Source: Chromatiales bacterium
GTDB lineage: Bacteria > Pseudomonadota > Gammaproteobacteria > Steroidobacterales > GCA-2729495
DNA: 64,000 bases
Assembly (NCBI GenBank): GCA_002729495.1
Contig: PBYE01000027.1
Coordinates: 124,001-188,000, forward strand
Direction: 5' to 3'
In this document: piece by piece, positions 17,126 to 27,525 of the stretch
Layout: the number at the start of each line of letters is the position of its first letter
How positions within the stretch are numbered: the stretch's first letter is position 1
Made by a program: the position numbers and the translations under genes
The notes under the pieces: generated by a model
What the model was told of the DNA's origin: nothing
The model's input: only the letters and a program-made list of their open reading frames with translations
Database searches by the model: none

Positions 17126-19042
17126 ATGCTTCAGATCATCAGAGATAAACTTACCGGCTGGGTAGCCGCTATTGTCCTCGGCACCGTTGCCCTGGCGCTG
17201 GTGCTTACATTCGGCAATGTCGACACGGGTTTCCTGCCTGGCTCGCCTGCCGCTACCGTTAATGGTGACGATATACCGCTGGATGAGTTCAGGCGTATAT
17301 ACGACCAGCAGCGGTCTCAGTGGGAGCAAAACTACAGAACACAGATTCCCGATGAACTGGCGGCGAGCATCGCAGATTCGGCAATAGGGGTGCTCGTTCG
17401 CAACAAGGTTCTTACACAGTACGTGGCAAACCAGGGGTACCGGATAAGCGATCCGGAGGTAATCCAGGCGATAGAACAGAATCCTGCATTTGAGGTGGGA
17501 GGAAGTTTTTCGCGGCCTGCTTACAAGGATCTGCTGCGTTCGCAGGGCCTGAGCGAGCAACGCTACGAATACGACCTTCGCCACGGGATGGAGATCAACC
17601 AGTTCGTCGAAGGCGTCGGTTACACCGCTTTTTATACGCCGGCCGAGTTTCGGCGCTATATAGAGCTGGATGGCGAAAGCCGTGCTGTCGAGTACATGCT
17701 GGTTTCAACCGAGAGCCGCCTGGATGACATAGAAATCAGTGACGAGCAGGTTACCGGGTATTATGCCGCCAACGGGAGTCTCTTCCAGACTGACGAGGCG
17801 GTTTCGCTGAATTTCATCGAGGTTAACTTCGATGAAATATTCGAGCATATGCTGGCCGACGAGGGCGAAGCGCGTGCTTACTACGAAGCCAACCCGACAG
17901 AGTTTGCGGGCCCCGAAGAACGTCATGCACAGCACATATTGCTTAGCCCGGGCGAGGATGAACAGGCCACGGCTGATCAGGCCGCCGGACTTTCCGTGCG
18001 GCTGCAGGCCGGCGAGGACTTCGGGCAACTGGCAGCAGAGTTTTCAGCTGACACCGGCACAGCGAAAACAGGCGGCGACCTGGGTTGGTTCGGATCGGGG
18101 GACAGTCCCGCACCTGAATTCGAGGAAGCCTTGTTTACGCTCCAGCCCGGCGATATTTCGGAACCGGTTCGCACCGAATACGGTTTTCATATTATTCGTC
18201 TCGAGGGGATTCGGGACGGGACAGCCAAAACTTTCGCCGAGGTGAAGGATGAGCTGCTGGTTCGGCTGCGCCGGGATGCAGCCCTGAACCAGTATGGTGA
18301 ATTACTCGATGAACTCGATGACCGGGCGCTCGAAAGCCTGGACGGTCTTGAGCCTGTCGCCGAAGCGATGGGGCTGGCCCTCGGGAAGGTAGAGGAGTTC
18401 ACCCGGACCGGCGGAGAGCCGCTGGGTTACACGCCGGAACTGGTGGGTACAGTATTCAGCATCGAAGTCCTGGAGGACGGCGAGAACAGCCGTGTCATTG
18501 AAACGGAAGAAGGCCGGGCCGTTGTGGTGCAGGTGCTGGAACATCGACCCCCGACAACGAAACTGCTCGAAGAGGTTAGCGAGCAGATCAGCGTCCGGCT
18601 CCGGGGTGACGAGGCGGCTGTCGCTGCGGCGACTGCCGGCGAGGAACTCCTGGCCCTCCTGAACGACGATGGTAGCGCCCAGTCCCTGGCCGCGGAACCG
18701 GGACTGGACTGGGTCAGGGCAGAGGACGTGAAGCGTGCTGCGCCTGATATCCCGCCTGACCTGGTCGCAGCAATATTTTCGGCGCCCAGGCCCGGCTCGG
18801 CTACGGGTCCGGGCTATGCAGGGGTGGTGCTGGGCTCGCGCGACTACGCGGTATACCGGGTAACAAAGGTGACGCCGGGCAAAGCCGACCTTTATTCACT
18901 TGAAGACAGGGACCTGCGCAAGCAGCAGTTGGCCCAGCAGGCCGGGGCGGGTCAGATTACCGCGCTGGTCGAAAACCTGGTAAACGATGCGGATGTAAGC
19001 ATTACCAGTAACTTGCTCGGGACCGATTCAAACTTACCCTGA
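17126..19042 (+). CDS. ppiD: Periplasmic chaperone PpiD (SurA-N/rotamase)
   Basis: PpiD is an inner-membrane-anchored periplasmic chaperone acting near the Sec translocon on outgoing proteins. The 638-residue protein has one N-terminal membrane anchor (about 11-29), a SurA-like chaperone region, a parvulin domain (about 265-365, with AQHILL, GGDLGWFGSG and TEYGFHIIRL), and a C-terminal extension. Its place right after hupB and the tRNA pair is the conserved one. The symporter gene follows after 35 bases. Confidence 0.95.
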   Translation: MLQIIRDKLTGWVAAIVLGTVALALVLTFGNVDTGFLPGSPAATVNGDDIPLDEFRRIYDQQRSQWEQNYRTQIPDELAASIADSAIGVLVRNKVLTQYVANQGYRISDPEVIQAIEQNPAFEVGGSFSRPAYKDLLRSQGLSEQRYEYDLRHGMEINQFVEGVGYTAFYTPAEFRRYIELDGESRAVEYMLVSTESRLDDIEISDEQVTGYYAANGSLFQTDEAVSLNFIEVNFDEIFEHMLADEGEARAYYEANPTEFAGPEERHAQHILLSPGEDEQATADQAAGLSVRLQAGEDFGQLAAEFSADTGTAKTGGDLGWFGSGDSPAPEFEEALFTLQPGDISEPVRTEYGFHIIRLEGIRDGTAKTFAEVKDELLVRLRRDAALNQYGELLDELDDRALESLDGLEPVAEAMGLALGKVEEFTRTGGEPLGYTPELVGTVFSIEVLEDGENSRVIETEEGRAVVVQVLEHRPPTTKLLEEVSEQISVRLRGDEAAVAAATAGEELLALLNDDGSAQSLAAEPGLDWVRAEDVKRAAPDIPPDLVAAIFSAPRPGSATGPGYAGVVLGSRDYAVYRVTKVTPGKADLYSLEDRDLRKQQLAQQAGAGQITALVENLVNDADVSITSNLLGTDSNLP

Positions 19043-19077
19043 TACAGTCCGATACCCACTTCCGGCCGGAGTGCCAC

Positions 19078-20373
19078 ATGCGTCTAAAGCTTCACTGGCA
19101 GATCGTTATCGCAATCGCGGCCGGCATTTTAGCCGGGTCACTATCCGGCGAGACAGGCGGCTTAGCCGGTGTTTCTTTCTACAGTGTTTATGATTTTTTT
19201 GGCACCCTGTTCATTAATGCACTGAAGATGCTCATCGTGCCGCTGATTGCCTCCTCGATCATCGTCGGTGTCGCCAGCATCGGTTCTTCCGGGAACCTGG
19301 GGCGGCTGGGGTATAAAACGCTGGGTGTTTACCTGCTGACAACGCTCGCCGCGATACTGGTGGGCCTTGTTTTAGTGAACACCCTGCGGCCCGGCGAAAT
19401 AGACGGTGAACCCGTAAAGGAACTGCTGGCGCTCGATACCACGGCCGACGATGTGCTGGCCAGCGTGAGTGAGCGGGGTGCCGGCGATATCGTCGCGGTG
19501 CTGCTCCGTGCCGTGCCCCCCAACATCGTCGCGGCCGCGGCCAACGGCCAGATGCTCGGTATCATCTTCTTCTGCCTGCTGTTCGGCTTCTTCATGACCC
19601 GGCTGGACGACGACTATGCGCAGCCGCTGTACAGGTTCTGGTCCGGCGTATTCCACGTGATGATGCGCATGACCGAGTGGGTCATGCTGTTCGCCCCCAT
19701 CGGCGTATTCGGCCTGGTCGGGCGGGTCGTGGCCCGCACAGGCTTCGACGCGGCCGTACCACTGCTGGTTTTTGCCGGCGTGGTCCTGCTGGCACTCGTA
19801 GTGCACGCGTTTGCGACCTTGCCGCTGCTCTTGAAGTTTGTCGCCGGGGTGTCGCCCGGCCGTGTACTGAAGTTTATCAGCCCGGCCATGCTGACCGCAT
19901 TTTCCACCGCATCGTCGGCGGCGACCCTGCCGATAACAATGGAGGCGGTAGAAGAGGGTATGGGTGTGCCCAACCGTATTTCAAGCTTCGTGCTGCCGCT
20001 CGGTGCGACCGTCAACATGGATGGCACTGCGCTGTACGAGTGCAGCGCTGTACTGTTTCTTGCACAGGCTTACGGTGTCGAACTCAGCATCCTTACTCAA
20101 CTGCTTGTGGTGTTCACCGCGCTGGTAACGTCCATCGGCGTGGCCGGAATTCCTTCAGCCTCGCTGGTCGCGATCGCGATAATCCTGGCGGCCGTGGGGT
20201 TGCCCGTGGAAGCGATTGGCGTGCTGTTCGTCTTCGACCGCATACTCGACATGAGTCGCACCAGCGTGAACATACTGGGCGACAGTTGTTGCACGGTGAT
20301 CGTGGCGCGGCTGGAAGGCGAGTCCCTGCCCGCTATCAGAGAAGATGTAGCGACCAGGGGCAGGGAAGTTTAG
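19078..20373 (+). CDS. Dicarboxylate/amino acid:cation symporter (DAACS family)
   Basis: A 431-residue inner-membrane carrier of the GltP/DctA/GltT type that couples uptake of acidic amino acids or C4-dicarboxylates to H+ or Na+. The family signatures are seen: STASSAATLPITME (the serine-rich reentrant loop, with a variant of SSSAALP) and GATVNMDGTALYE (the NMDGT motif), then DRILDMSRTSVNILGD, where Asp and Asn contact substrate. About eight membrane segments and two hairpins fit the fold. Whether it prefers glutamate/aspartate or succinate cannot be settled here. It is downstream of ppiD by 35 bases and followed by a REPIN-like repeat. Confidence 0.9.
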   Translation: MRLKLHWQIVIAIAAGILAGSLSGETGGLAGVSFYSVYDFFGTLFINALKMLIVPLIASSIIVGVASIGSSGNLGRLGYKTLGVYLLTTLAAILVGLVLVNTLRPGEIDGEPVKELLALDTTADDVLASVSERGAGDIVAVLLRAVPPNIVAAAANGQMLGIIFFCLLFGFFMTRLDDDYAQPLYRFWSGVFHVMMRMTEWVMLFAPIGVFGLVGRVVARTGFDAAVPLLVFAGVVLLALVVHAFATLPLLLKFVAGVSPGRVLKFISPAMLTAFSTASSAATLPITMEAVEEGMGVPNRISSFVLPLGATVNMDGTALYECSAVLFLAQAYGVELSILTQLLVVFTALVTSIGVAGIPSASLVAIAIILAAVGLPVEAIGVLFVFDRILDMSRTSVNILGDSCCTVIVARLEGESLPAIREDVATRGREV

Positions 20374-20477
20374 GTGAGCTGTTGCACCCGTTCGCGCCCA
20401 AGATTGGGCAGGAGGTAGGAATATATGTCGGAGAATCCACAGGATTCGGAAATAACGACGAACCCGCAGCAGGTGAG

Positions 20478-20623
20478 CTGTAGGAGCGGCTTTAGCCGCG
20501 AACCCACCACTCTTTCAATCATTGCCGGTTGCGGAACAACTGGCTGAGCCCCGGATTAAACGGCCCTGCCATCATTCATACGATTTCGGTTCGGTGGGTT
20601 CGCGGCTAAAGCCGCTCCTACAG
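20478..20623. repeat. REPIN-like pair of inverted REP elements
   Basis: Two 31-base arms, 20478-20508 and 20593-20623, are perfect reverse complements separated by 84 bases. Each arm contains TAGGAGCGGCTTTAGCCGCG, itself an imperfect palindrome and the type of REP core described in Pseudomonas and relatives. The pair fills the gap between the convergent symporter and fabI genes. No REP-associated tyrosine transposase is in this window. Confidence 0.85.
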
Positions 20624-20637
20624 CGGACGATTCACAG

Positions 20638-21444
20638 CTAGGCGAGGACTTCTTCGTCTTCGTCGATCGCAAAAGTCATGCCGACGGTGCTGTAACCGCA
20701 GTCCACGTGCAGAATTTCACCGGTGATACCCGCCGCGAGGTCCGAGCACAGAAATGCGGACGCATTACCTACGTCTGCAAGCGTGACATTTCGCTTCATC
20801 GGATTGCCTGCCGCAGCATGTTGCATCAGTTTGCGGAAGTTGCCGACGCCGGATGCGGCAATCGTTCTGATCGGGCCGGCCGACACGCCGTTGACGCGGA
20901 TGTTGTCGATACCAAGGTCATTGGCCAGGAACCGGACGTTAGCTTCCAGGCTGGCTTTGGCCGGGCCCATCACGTTGTAGTTCGGGATCGAACGTTCGGC
21001 GCCCAGGTAGGTCATGGTCAGGAGCGCACCGCCACTGCGCAGCATCGGCAGGCTTTCCCTGGCCAGGGCCGCGAAACTGTAGGCACTGATGTCGTGCGCG
21101 ATCTGGTAGCCCTCGCGGGTAACCGAATCGACGTAGCGGCCGGCCAGCAGTTCCTTCGGCGCAAAGCCAACCGAATGCACGATAATATCGAGGCCATCCC
21201 AGGTCTTGGCCAGTTCGGCAAAAACGTTCTTGATTTCCTCGTCAGAAGAAACATCCAGCGGAATATTGATGCCTGAATCAAAACCGGCGGCCAGTTTGCC
21301 GACCCGGTCGCCCAGCTTGCCGTTCTGATAAGTGAATGCCAGTTCCGCGCCTTCGCGGTGCATAGCATCCGCAACGCCCCATGCGATAGAGCGTTTGCTG
21401 GCAAGCCCCACAATCAGTGCCCTTTTTCCCGCGAGAAATCCCAT
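20638..21444 (-). CDS. fabI: Enoyl-[acyl-carrier-protein] reductase (NADH)
   Basis: FabI catalyses the last reduction of each fatty-acid elongation cycle. This 268-residue protein has the altered Rossmann motif of FabI ([13 protein letters not shown]), the catalytic pair Tyr and Lys in [13 protein letters not shown], and [12 protein letters not shown] near the substrate loop. The start at 21444 follows AAAGGTAG and gives [13 protein letters not shown], as in the family. It is a single minus-strand gene between the REPIN and a divergent methyltransferase gene. The Tyr-x6-Lys spacing is that of the triclosan-target class, but sensitivity is not predictable from this. Confidence 0.94.
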   Translation of the reverse strand: MGFLAGKRALIVGLASKRSIAWGVADAMHREGAELAFTYQNGKLGDRVGKLAAGFDSGINIPLDVSSDEEIKNVFAELAKTWDGLDIIVHSVGFAPKELLAGRYVDSVTREGYQIAHDISAYSFAALARESLPMLRSGGALLTMTYLGAERSIPNYNVMGPAKASLEANVRFLANDLGIDNIRVNGVSAGPIRTIAASGVGNFRKLMQHAAAGNPMKRNVTLADVGNASAFLCSDLAAGITGEILHVDCGYSTVGMTFAIDEDEEVLA

Positions 21445-21589
21445 CTGTCTACCTTTACCCAAGTCAGGATGCGGTGTATTAGGCCTATTTTAGGCGCCGC
21501 ATTCAAGCTTGTGGGCTGAAACCAGCTACTCGGCTTTGCCCGCCTCAGGTATCATTCCCGCATCGGACAGCGGCCGGAAAGGAAGCGCC

Positions 21590-22264
21590 GTGAAATTTGA
21601 ATGGCTGCAAACTGCGACAGGGCAGAGCCTGCTTCGGCAGGAGCGCATCGTAGCGTCCAGTGTCATGGAACGGGTATTTGGCGACCAGATCGTTCAGATC
21701 GGTCAGTGGGGGCCGCCAGGCTGGTTGCTGGAAGCAGCGCGCACCCAGTTTGCGGCGGTCATCGGCGATGACCGGGACGTGAGCGCACACATGTTGCCCG
21801 AACGCCTGGCGATTGCTACGGACAGTGTCGATGCAGTATTTCTGCCGCACACACTTGAACTGAATCCTGATCCGCATGCGGTCCTGCGAGAAGTACACCG
21901 CGTGTTGCGCCCTGACGGAAAACTGATCGTCCTGGGTTTTAACCCCGTTAGCTGGTGGGGCATTCGCAACCGGATTTCACCGCATGGCTACCCGCCGGGT
22001 GTATTGAGTCAGATTTCATGCCGCCGCCTGTCCGATTGGTTACGGCTTTTGAACCTGGGTGTAGATACTGCACTTGCCTGTCATGCGACGGCGGCAACCA
22101 GTAATCCCGGCAAGCTCTTGCGGAGTACTAAATGGTTTGCGAGCGCTTACCTCCTGGTAGCAACGAAGGAAACAATCCCGATGACGGTAATTAGACCGCG
22201 AGCCCGGCGCCGGCCCAGCCTCGTAAGTGGGCTGGTAAACCCAACCACCCGAACGGTCGCATGA
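21590..22264 (+). CDS. yafS: YafS-like SAM-dependent methyltransferase
   Basis: A 224-residue class I methyltransferase-like protein. The N-terminal part ([18 protein letters not shown]) and the segment [18 protein letters not shown]-like [15 protein letters not shown] are typical of the YafS group that neighbours rnhA and dnaQ in gammaproteobacteria. The usual glycine-rich SAM motif is weak ([11 protein letters not shown]), as in that group. The GTG at 21590 is chosen because AAAGGAAG lies just upstream. Its stop overlaps the rnhA start (ATGA), so the two are translationally coupled. The substrate is unknown. Confidence 0.8.
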   Translation: MKFEWLQTATGQSLLRQERIVASSVMERVFGDQIVQIGQWGPPGWLLEAARTQFAAVIGDDRDVSAHMLPERLAIATDSVDAVFLPHTLELNPDPHAVLREVHRVLRPDGKLIVLGFNPVSWWGIRNRISPHGYPPGVLSQISCRRLSDWLRLLNLGVDTALACHATAATSNPGKLLRSTKWFASAYLLVATKETIPMTVIRPRARRRPSLVSGLVNPTTRTVA

Positions 22265-22710
22265 CTGAAGTTCGGATGTATACAGACGGTGCATGCCGCG
22301 GCAACCCGGGTCCGGGTGGCTGGGGAGTCTGGCTGACCGCGGGCAGCAGTGAAAAGGAACTGTTCGGTGGCGTCATGGAGACCACCAACAATCGCATGGA
22401 GTTGACCGCCGCGATCGAGGGACTCACTGCGCTGACCCGGAATTGCCAGGTCGCAATCTATACTGATTCCGAGTATCTGCAGCGAGGCATCACCGAGTGG
22501 ATTTCACAATGGAAACAGCGAGGCTGGAGAACAGCATCCAGAAAGGCGGTAAAAAATGATGACTTGTGGCGCCGGCTTGACGAGCTGGTTAGCTGGCAGA
22601 ACGTCGAATGGCATTGGGTAAAGGGCCACTCCGGGGATCCGGGGAACGAACGCGCAGACGAACTTGCAAACCGCGGTATCGATGAAATGCTGGCCTCCGG
22701 CCAGTATTAG
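22261..22710 (+). CDS. rnhA: Ribonuclease HI
   Basis: RNase HI cuts the RNA strand of RNA-DNA hybrids. The 149-residue protein has [17 protein letters not shown] with the first catalytic Asp, [10 protein letters not shown] with the Glu, YTDSEYL with the second Asp, and ADELANRG with the last Asp. Its length matches E. coli RnhA. It starts within the stop of the yafS-like gene and is followed 60 bases later by dnaQ on the same strand; in E. coli the two are divergent. Confidence 0.96.
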   Translation: MTEVRMYTDGACRGNPGPGGWGVWLTAGSSEKELFGGVMETTNNRMELTAAIEGLTALTRNCQVAIYTDSEYLQRGITEWISQWKQRGWRTASRKAVKNDDLWRRLDELVSWQNVEWHWVKGHSGDPGNERADELANRGIDEMLASGQY

Positions 22711-22770
22711 TTTGCTGTTAACAGGTCAGCCGGGTAGGCTGATCGAATGTGTTGCTTGCAAGGATGAACG

Positions 22771-23481
22771 ATGCGACAGGTTGTGCTTGATACAGAAACA
22801 ACGGGCCTTGATTGGGAACATGGTCACCGGGTCATTGAGATCGGTTGTGTGGAGATATTTAATCGCCGCCAGACGGAAAATAGTTTTCACTGTTATCTGA
22901 ACCCGGAACGCTCTATTGACGAAGCGGCCCAGGAGATCCACGGCTTGTCCGATAAGGACCTGGCTAATAAGCCGTTGTTCCGTGATATCGCCACCGAGTT
23001 CCTGGCGTACGTGGGAGATGCTGAACTGGTGATCCATAACGCATCTTTTGATCTCGGTTTCCTTGATAACGAACTGCGGATTGCCGGGCTGCAGGAGATC
23101 TCAATCGCAAAAGCTAATCCTGTTATGGACACCCTGACGCTCGCCCGGCAGATTCATCCAGGTCGGCGCAATAACCTGGACGCGCTTTGCAAACGCTACA
23201 GCATCGATAACTCGAGGCGCGAACTGCACGGGGCCTTACTGGATGCCCGGCTGCTGGCTGACGTCTATCTGGCGATGACCGGCGGTCAGGGTGCGCTGTC
23301 ACTGGATCAGGCCGACCCAGGCCATAATGCCACCGAGGAACGAAGCGCTATAGACCGCGACGGAGTGGATCTGATTGTTCTGCAGGCTACAGATGCAGAG
23401 CTGAAACAGCACGAGTCGCAACTCGATATGATCGACGAGGCCTGCAGTGAAGGCTCGGTCTGGAGGCGGACTCAATCCTGA
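22771..23481 (+). CDS. dnaQ: DNA polymerase III epsilon subunit (3'-5' proofreading exonuclease)
   Basis: DnaQ proofreads for the replicative polymerase. The 236-residue protein has Exo I VLDTETTGLD (Asp7, Glu9), Exo II HNASFDLGFLDNE, and Exo III HGALLDARLLADVY with the catalytic His and Asp. The C-terminal part after about residue 185 is the linker that binds the alpha subunit. It follows rnhA on the same strand. Confidence 0.95.
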   Translation: MRQVVLDTETTGLDWEHGHRVIEIGCVEIFNRRQTENSFHCYLNPERSIDEAAQEIHGLSDKDLANKPLFRDIATEFLAYVGDAELVIHNASFDLGFLDNELRIAGLQEISIAKANPVMDTLTLARQIHPGRRNNLDALCKRYSIDNSRRELHGALLDARLLADVYLAMTGGQGALSLDQADPGHNATEERSAIDRDGVDLIVLQATDAELKQHESQLDMIDEACSEGSVWRRTQS

Positions 23482-23562
23482 TAATATAGATGCCTGTACG
23501 TGGCGGTAAGCCCGTTTGTCCGGGCTGGCACGCCTGATAACCCTTTGGTAAAGCCTTAAACC

Positions 23563-25065
23563 ATGAATCAGTCGCTGCGCGCAGCATTTCTGCAGAATTT
23601 TCTTGGCCATTCTCCCGATTGGTACAAGGCGGCCATCGTCGGGTTTTTAGCGCTTAACCCGGTGTTGCTGTTCACGGTCGGGCCGGTGGTTGCCGGCTGG
23701 GCCCTGGTGCTGGAATTTATTTTTACCCTGGCGATGGCACTGAAGTGCTATCCGCTGCAGCCTGGCGGGTTGCTGGCTATTCAGGCGGTCCTTCTGGGTA
23801 TGACGACACCTGAAGCCATTTACCATGAGGCCGAGCACAACTTCCCGGTCATCATGCTGCTGATGTTTATGGTGGCAGGTATCTATTTTCTTAAAGACAT
23901 GCTGCTGTTTGTCTTTACCAAGGTGCTGCTTGGGATACGCTCTAAACTGATTTTATCGCTGCTGTTTTGCTCGATTGCGGCCGTGCTGTCCGCGTTCCTC
24001 GATGCGCTGACGGTTACCGCGGTTGTAATCGCGGTTGCAGAGGGTTTTTATGCCATCTATCACAAGGTGGCGTCAGGTAAGGGTTACGATCACAGCCATG
24101 ATTCGTTGGATGACGACCAGGTAGAAGAGCTCCATAAGGGAGACCTGCTGGCGTTTCGCGCGTTCCTGCGAAACCTGATGATGCACGCTGCTGTGGGTAC
24201 CGCACTCGGTGGAGTGACCACGATGGTAGGCGAACCGCAGAACCTGCTTATTGCAGAAGAAGCAGGTTGGGAATTTGTGGAGTTTGCTGCCCGCATGGCT
24301 CCCGTAACGGCGCCCGTATTTGTCGTTGGCCTGCTGACCTGTCTGCTGGTCGAGCTTACCGGCCTTTTTGGTTATGGTGCGAAGCTCCCACAGCCGGTGC
24401 GAAAGATATTGCAGGAATACAATCAGCATGAAAACGACCGCCGCACCAATAGACAATGGGCCGCGATTATTGTGCAGGCATTTACCGCGTTATACCTCGT
24501 TATAGCGCTAGCTTTGCACCTCGCCGAAGTGGGCATCATCGGTCTCGGGGTAATCGTGCTGGCGACTGCGTTCTGTGGGGTAACTATGGAGAGCCAGGTT
24601 GGGCATGCTTTTGAAGAAGCGTTGCCTTTTACCACTTTGCTTGTGGTGTTTTTCGGCATCGTCGCTGTTATCGATCAACAGAATTTGTTCACGCCGATTG
24701 TTGAATGGGTGTTCACCCTGGAAGGCAGGATGCAGACCGCTATGTTCTATGTTGCTAACGGCGCCTTGTCGATGATCAGCGATAATGTCTTCGTCGCGAC
24801 GATTTATATATCGGAAATCAAGGAAGCGCTGGACTCAGGGCGAATCAGCAGGGAAACATTCGATGCGCTGGCGGTCGCGATTAATACGGGTACGAATATT
24901 CCCAGCGTGGCGACACCAAACGGACAAGCGGCTTTCCTGTTTCTGCTTACCTCGGCGCTGGCACCCCTGATACGACTGTCGTATGGTCGCATGGTCCTTA
25001 TGGCGCTGCCCTATACGATAACCATGAGCCTGGCCGGCTTCGCGGCGGTTTATTATTGGCTGTAG
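23563..25065 (+). CDS. nhaB: Na+/H+ antiporter NhaB
   Basis: NhaB exports Na+ in exchange for H+ across the inner membrane. The 500-residue protein aligns by eye with NhaB from its N terminus ([20 protein letters not shown]) through [32 protein letters not shown] and [15 protein letters not shown], and ends with hydrophobic helices. The family carries conserved Asp and Glu residues in these segments. The presence of NhaB is consistent with a marine or saline habitat, but it is widespread. It is 81 bases after dnaQ; the 129 bases downstream hold no gene. Confidence 0.94.
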   Translation: MNQSLRAAFLQNFLGHSPDWYKAAIVGFLALNPVLLFTVGPVVAGWALVLEFIFTLAMALKCYPLQPGGLLAIQAVLLGMTTPEAIYHEAEHNFPVIMLLMFMVAGIYFLKDMLLFVFTKVLLGIRSKLILSLLFCSIAAVLSAFLDALTVTAVVIAVAEGFYAIYHKVASGKGYDHSHDSLDDDQVEELHKGDLLAFRAFLRNLMMHAAVGTALGGVTTMVGEPQNLLIAEEAGWEFVEFAARMAPVTAPVFVVGLLTCLLVELTGLFGYGAKLPQPVRKILQEYNQHENDRRTNRQWAAIIVQAFTALYLVIALALHLAEVGIIGLGVIVLATAFCGVTMESQVGHAFEEALPFTTLLVVFFGIVAVIDQQNLFTPIVEWVFTLEGRMQTAMFYVANGALSMISDNVFVATIYISEIKEALDSGRISRETFDALAVAINTGTNIPSVATPNGQAAFLFLLTSALAPLIRLSYGRMVLMALPYTITMSLAGFAAVYYWL

Positions 25066-25194
25066 TGTGATTTGGCTCCTGTCCCGCCTCTGCCGAAAGG
25101 GCATAATTGGCAAGCTTTTGTCAGGCAGTTTAGGCGAAGGGATTACCGCCACAACCTGAACTTTAAGAATAATACGGATAATGGCTGAACCTCT

Positions 25195-26475
25195 ATGCTA
25201 TCGGTAGATGAAACAAAAATTGCAGTTGTCGGACTCGGTTATGTCGGGTTGCCGCTTGCTGTGGAATTTGGCAAGCATTTTGAAACGGTGGGCTTCGATA
25301 TCAGCCCTGCCCGCGTTAGAGAACTGACATCAGGAACTGACTCGACGCTCGAAGTATCCAATGCCGAACTGACCTCGACCAAAAATTTGTCCTTCGTTAG
25401 CGATATAGAAGCGATACGCGACTGTAACGTTTACATTATTACGGTACCAACGCCAATTGATTCGGCAAAGCGTCCTGACCTTTTCGCGCTGCGGACCGCG
25501 AGCAAAACGGTAGGAGGAGTGCTCGCCAAAGGCGATATCGTAATTTACGAATCAACTGTCTATCCGGGTGCGACGGAAGAGGACTGCGCACCAATACTCG
25601 CAGAGGTATCCGGACTGGAATTGAATAAGGATTTCTTCCTGGGCTACAGCCCGGAACGCATAAACCCTGGTGACAAAGAGCACCGGCTGACCAATATAAA
25701 GAAGATTACGTCCGCCTCAACGCCCGAGGCAGCCGCCTATGTCGACAGCCTGTATAAAACGATCATCCGGGCTGGCACCCATAGCGCATCCAGCATCCGG
25801 GTGGCTGAGGCAGCCAAGGTTATTGAGAATACCCAGCGGGATGTAAATATCGCGCTGGTGAATGAATTATCCCTGATCTTTAACCGCATGGGTCTTGATA
25901 CCCTGGAGGTGCTGGAGGCTGCCGGTACCAAGTGGAATTTCCTGAATTTTCGCCCCGGGCTGGTTGGCGGTCACTGCATAGGCGTTGATCCCTACTACCT
26001 GACCCATAAATCGCAGGAAATCGGTTATCACCCCGAGATGATTCTTGCCGGGCGGCGCATTAATGACAACATGGGCATCTACGTGGCAAACAGGGTCGTC
26101 AGGCTGATGGTAAGAAAGGGCATCTCCATGCCGGCGGCCCGTATCCTGGTGCTCGGTATCACCTTCAAGGAGAATTGCCCGGACGTTCGCAATACCCGCG
26201 TTGTTGATGTTGTCGCTGAGTTTGAAAACTACGGGGCGCAGGTGGACGTCTACGACCCCTGGGCCGACCCGGAAGAAGTTACCCGCGAATACGGTATTAG
26301 TATCAGTAATGAATTGCCTGGCGGGGGGGATTATGACGGCATAGTGATCGCCGTGGCGCATGAAGAATTTGCGAACATATCTCGTGGGCAATATGAGGCA
26401 TTGGGCAAGGATACCTATGTGCTTTACGACATTAAGCACGTGCTGCCGGCAGACTGGGTTGACGGTCGCTTATAG
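25195..26475 (+). CDS. Nucleotide-sugar 6-dehydrogenase, WbpO/TviB type (UDP-GlcNAc/GalNAc)
   Basis: The protein (426 residues) oxidises C6 of a UDP-hexosamine to a uronic acid using NAD. It has the N-terminal Rossmann motif [26 protein letters not shown], the helix with [17 protein letters not shown], and the active-site Cys in [14 protein letters not shown]. The sequence PERINPGD and [12 protein letters not shown] separates this group from plain UDP-glucose dehydrogenases such as the second one at 29157. It starts the polysaccharide locus and is 3 bases from the epimerase gene, so the two are surely co-transcribed. UDP-GlcNAc versus UDP-GalNAc cannot be decided. Confidence 0.88.
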   Translation: MLSVDETKIAVVGLGYVGLPLAVEFGKHFETVGFDISPARVRELTSGTDSTLEVSNAELTSTKNLSFVSDIEAIRDCNVYIITVPTPIDSAKRPDLFALRTASKTVGGVLAKGDIVIYESTVYPGATEEDCAPILAEVSGLELNKDFFLGYSPERINPGDKEHRLTNIKKITSASTPEAAAYVDSLYKTIIRAGTHSASSIRVAEAAKVIENTQRDVNIALVNELSLIFNRMGLDTLEVLEAAGTKWNFLNFRPGLVGGHCIGVDPYYLTHKSQEIGYHPEMILAGRRINDNMGIYVANRVVRLMVRKGISMPAARILVLGITFKENCPDVRNTRVVDVVAEFENYGAQVDVYDPWADPEEVTREYGISISNELPGGGDYDGIVIAVAHEEFANISRGQYEALGKDTYVLYDIKHVLPADWVDGRL

Positions 26476-26478
26476 AAA

Positions 26479-27501
26479 ATGAAAATTCTGGTTACTGGTG
26501 CTGCCGGATTTATCGGCTATTTCGTTGCCAGGCGTCTCCTCGAAAGAGGGGACACCGTAGTGGGGCTGGATAATTTCAATGACTACTACGACGTTTCCCT
26601 GAAAGAAGCACGCATTGCACAGATCCAGGATCACGATCAATTCAAGTGCATGCGTATGGACCTCGTTGACAACGATGGAATCGCAAAATTATTTGCCGAT
26701 GAGGGTTTTGACAGGGTCGTACACCTTGCAGCCCAGGCCGGGGTCCGCTATTCGATCGAAAACCCCCGTTCCTATGTCGACAGTAATATTGTCGGCACAC
26801 TGAACATACTTGAAGGCTGTCGCCATAACCCCGTCGAACACCTGGTTTATGCGTCTTCAAGTTCGGTTTACGGTGCGAATACCAATATGCCGTTCTCGGT
26901 ACATGACAACGTCGATCACCCGCTGGCGCTCTACGCCGTATCGAAAAAGTCAAACGAGCTGATGGCACACAGTTATTCCAACCTGTACGAAATTCCAACC
27001 ACCGGGCTGCGTTTCTTTACGGTCTATGGACCTTTCGGCCGGCCGGACATGGCACTTTTCTACTTTACGAAATCGATAATCGAGGGTACGCCAATCGATG
27101 TTTTCAACTACGGGAATCATCGCAGGGACTTTACCTACGTAGATGATATCGTTGAGGGCGTGATACGTGTTCTGGATACCGTGGCCACACCCAATAATGA
27201 CTGGAATCCGGATAACCCCGATCCCGGTAGCAGCCGGGCCCCGTATCGAATCTATAACATCGGTAACAGCCAGCCGGTAGAGCTGAATCACTACATCGAG
27301 GTTATCGAAGATTGTCTCGGTCGGAAAGCTGAGAAAAATTTGCTGCCCTTGCAACCGGGTGATGTCCCGGATACCTATGCCGACGTACAGGCACTCATAG
27401 ATGATACAGGTTACAAGCCTGACACGCCTGTGGAAGAGGGTGTCGCGCGTTTCGTTGAGTGGTATCTTGATTATTATAATATTGATCTTGATAAAGACTG
27501 A
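26479..27501 (+). CDS. NAD-dependent epimerase, UDP-glucuronate 4-epimerase-like
   Basis: An extended SDR of 340 residues: Rossmann motif [27 protein letters not shown], which is typical of UDP-glucuronate 4-epimerases, [10 protein letters not shown], and the catalytic [13 protein letters not shown]. It would interconvert UDP-glucuronate and UDP-galacturonate, or act on the amino-uronic acid made by the gene before it. The gene is tightly linked to the TviB-type dehydrogenase (3 bases) and lies 24 bases before pgi. It acts in the cytoplasm to supply precursors for the surface polysaccharide. Confidence 0.88.
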   Translation: MKILVTGAAGFIGYFVARRLLERGDTVVGLDNFNDYYDVSLKEARIAQIQDHDQFKCMRMDLVDNDGIAKLFADEGFDRVVHLAAQAGVRYSIENPRSYVDSNIVGTLNILEGCRHNPVEHLVYASSSSVYGANTNMPFSVHDNVDHPLALYAVSKKSNELMAHSYSNLYEIPTTGLRFFTVYGPFGRPDMALFYFTKSIIEGTPIDVFNYGNHRRDFTYVDDIVEGVIRVLDTVATPNNDWNPDNPDPGSSRAPYRIYNIGNSQPVELNHYIEVIEDCLGRKAEKNLLPLQPGDVPDTYADVQALIDDTGYKPDTPVEEGVARFVEWYLDYYNIDLDKD

Positions 27502-27525
27502 CGCGAAAGCGATTGACGAACAAAT

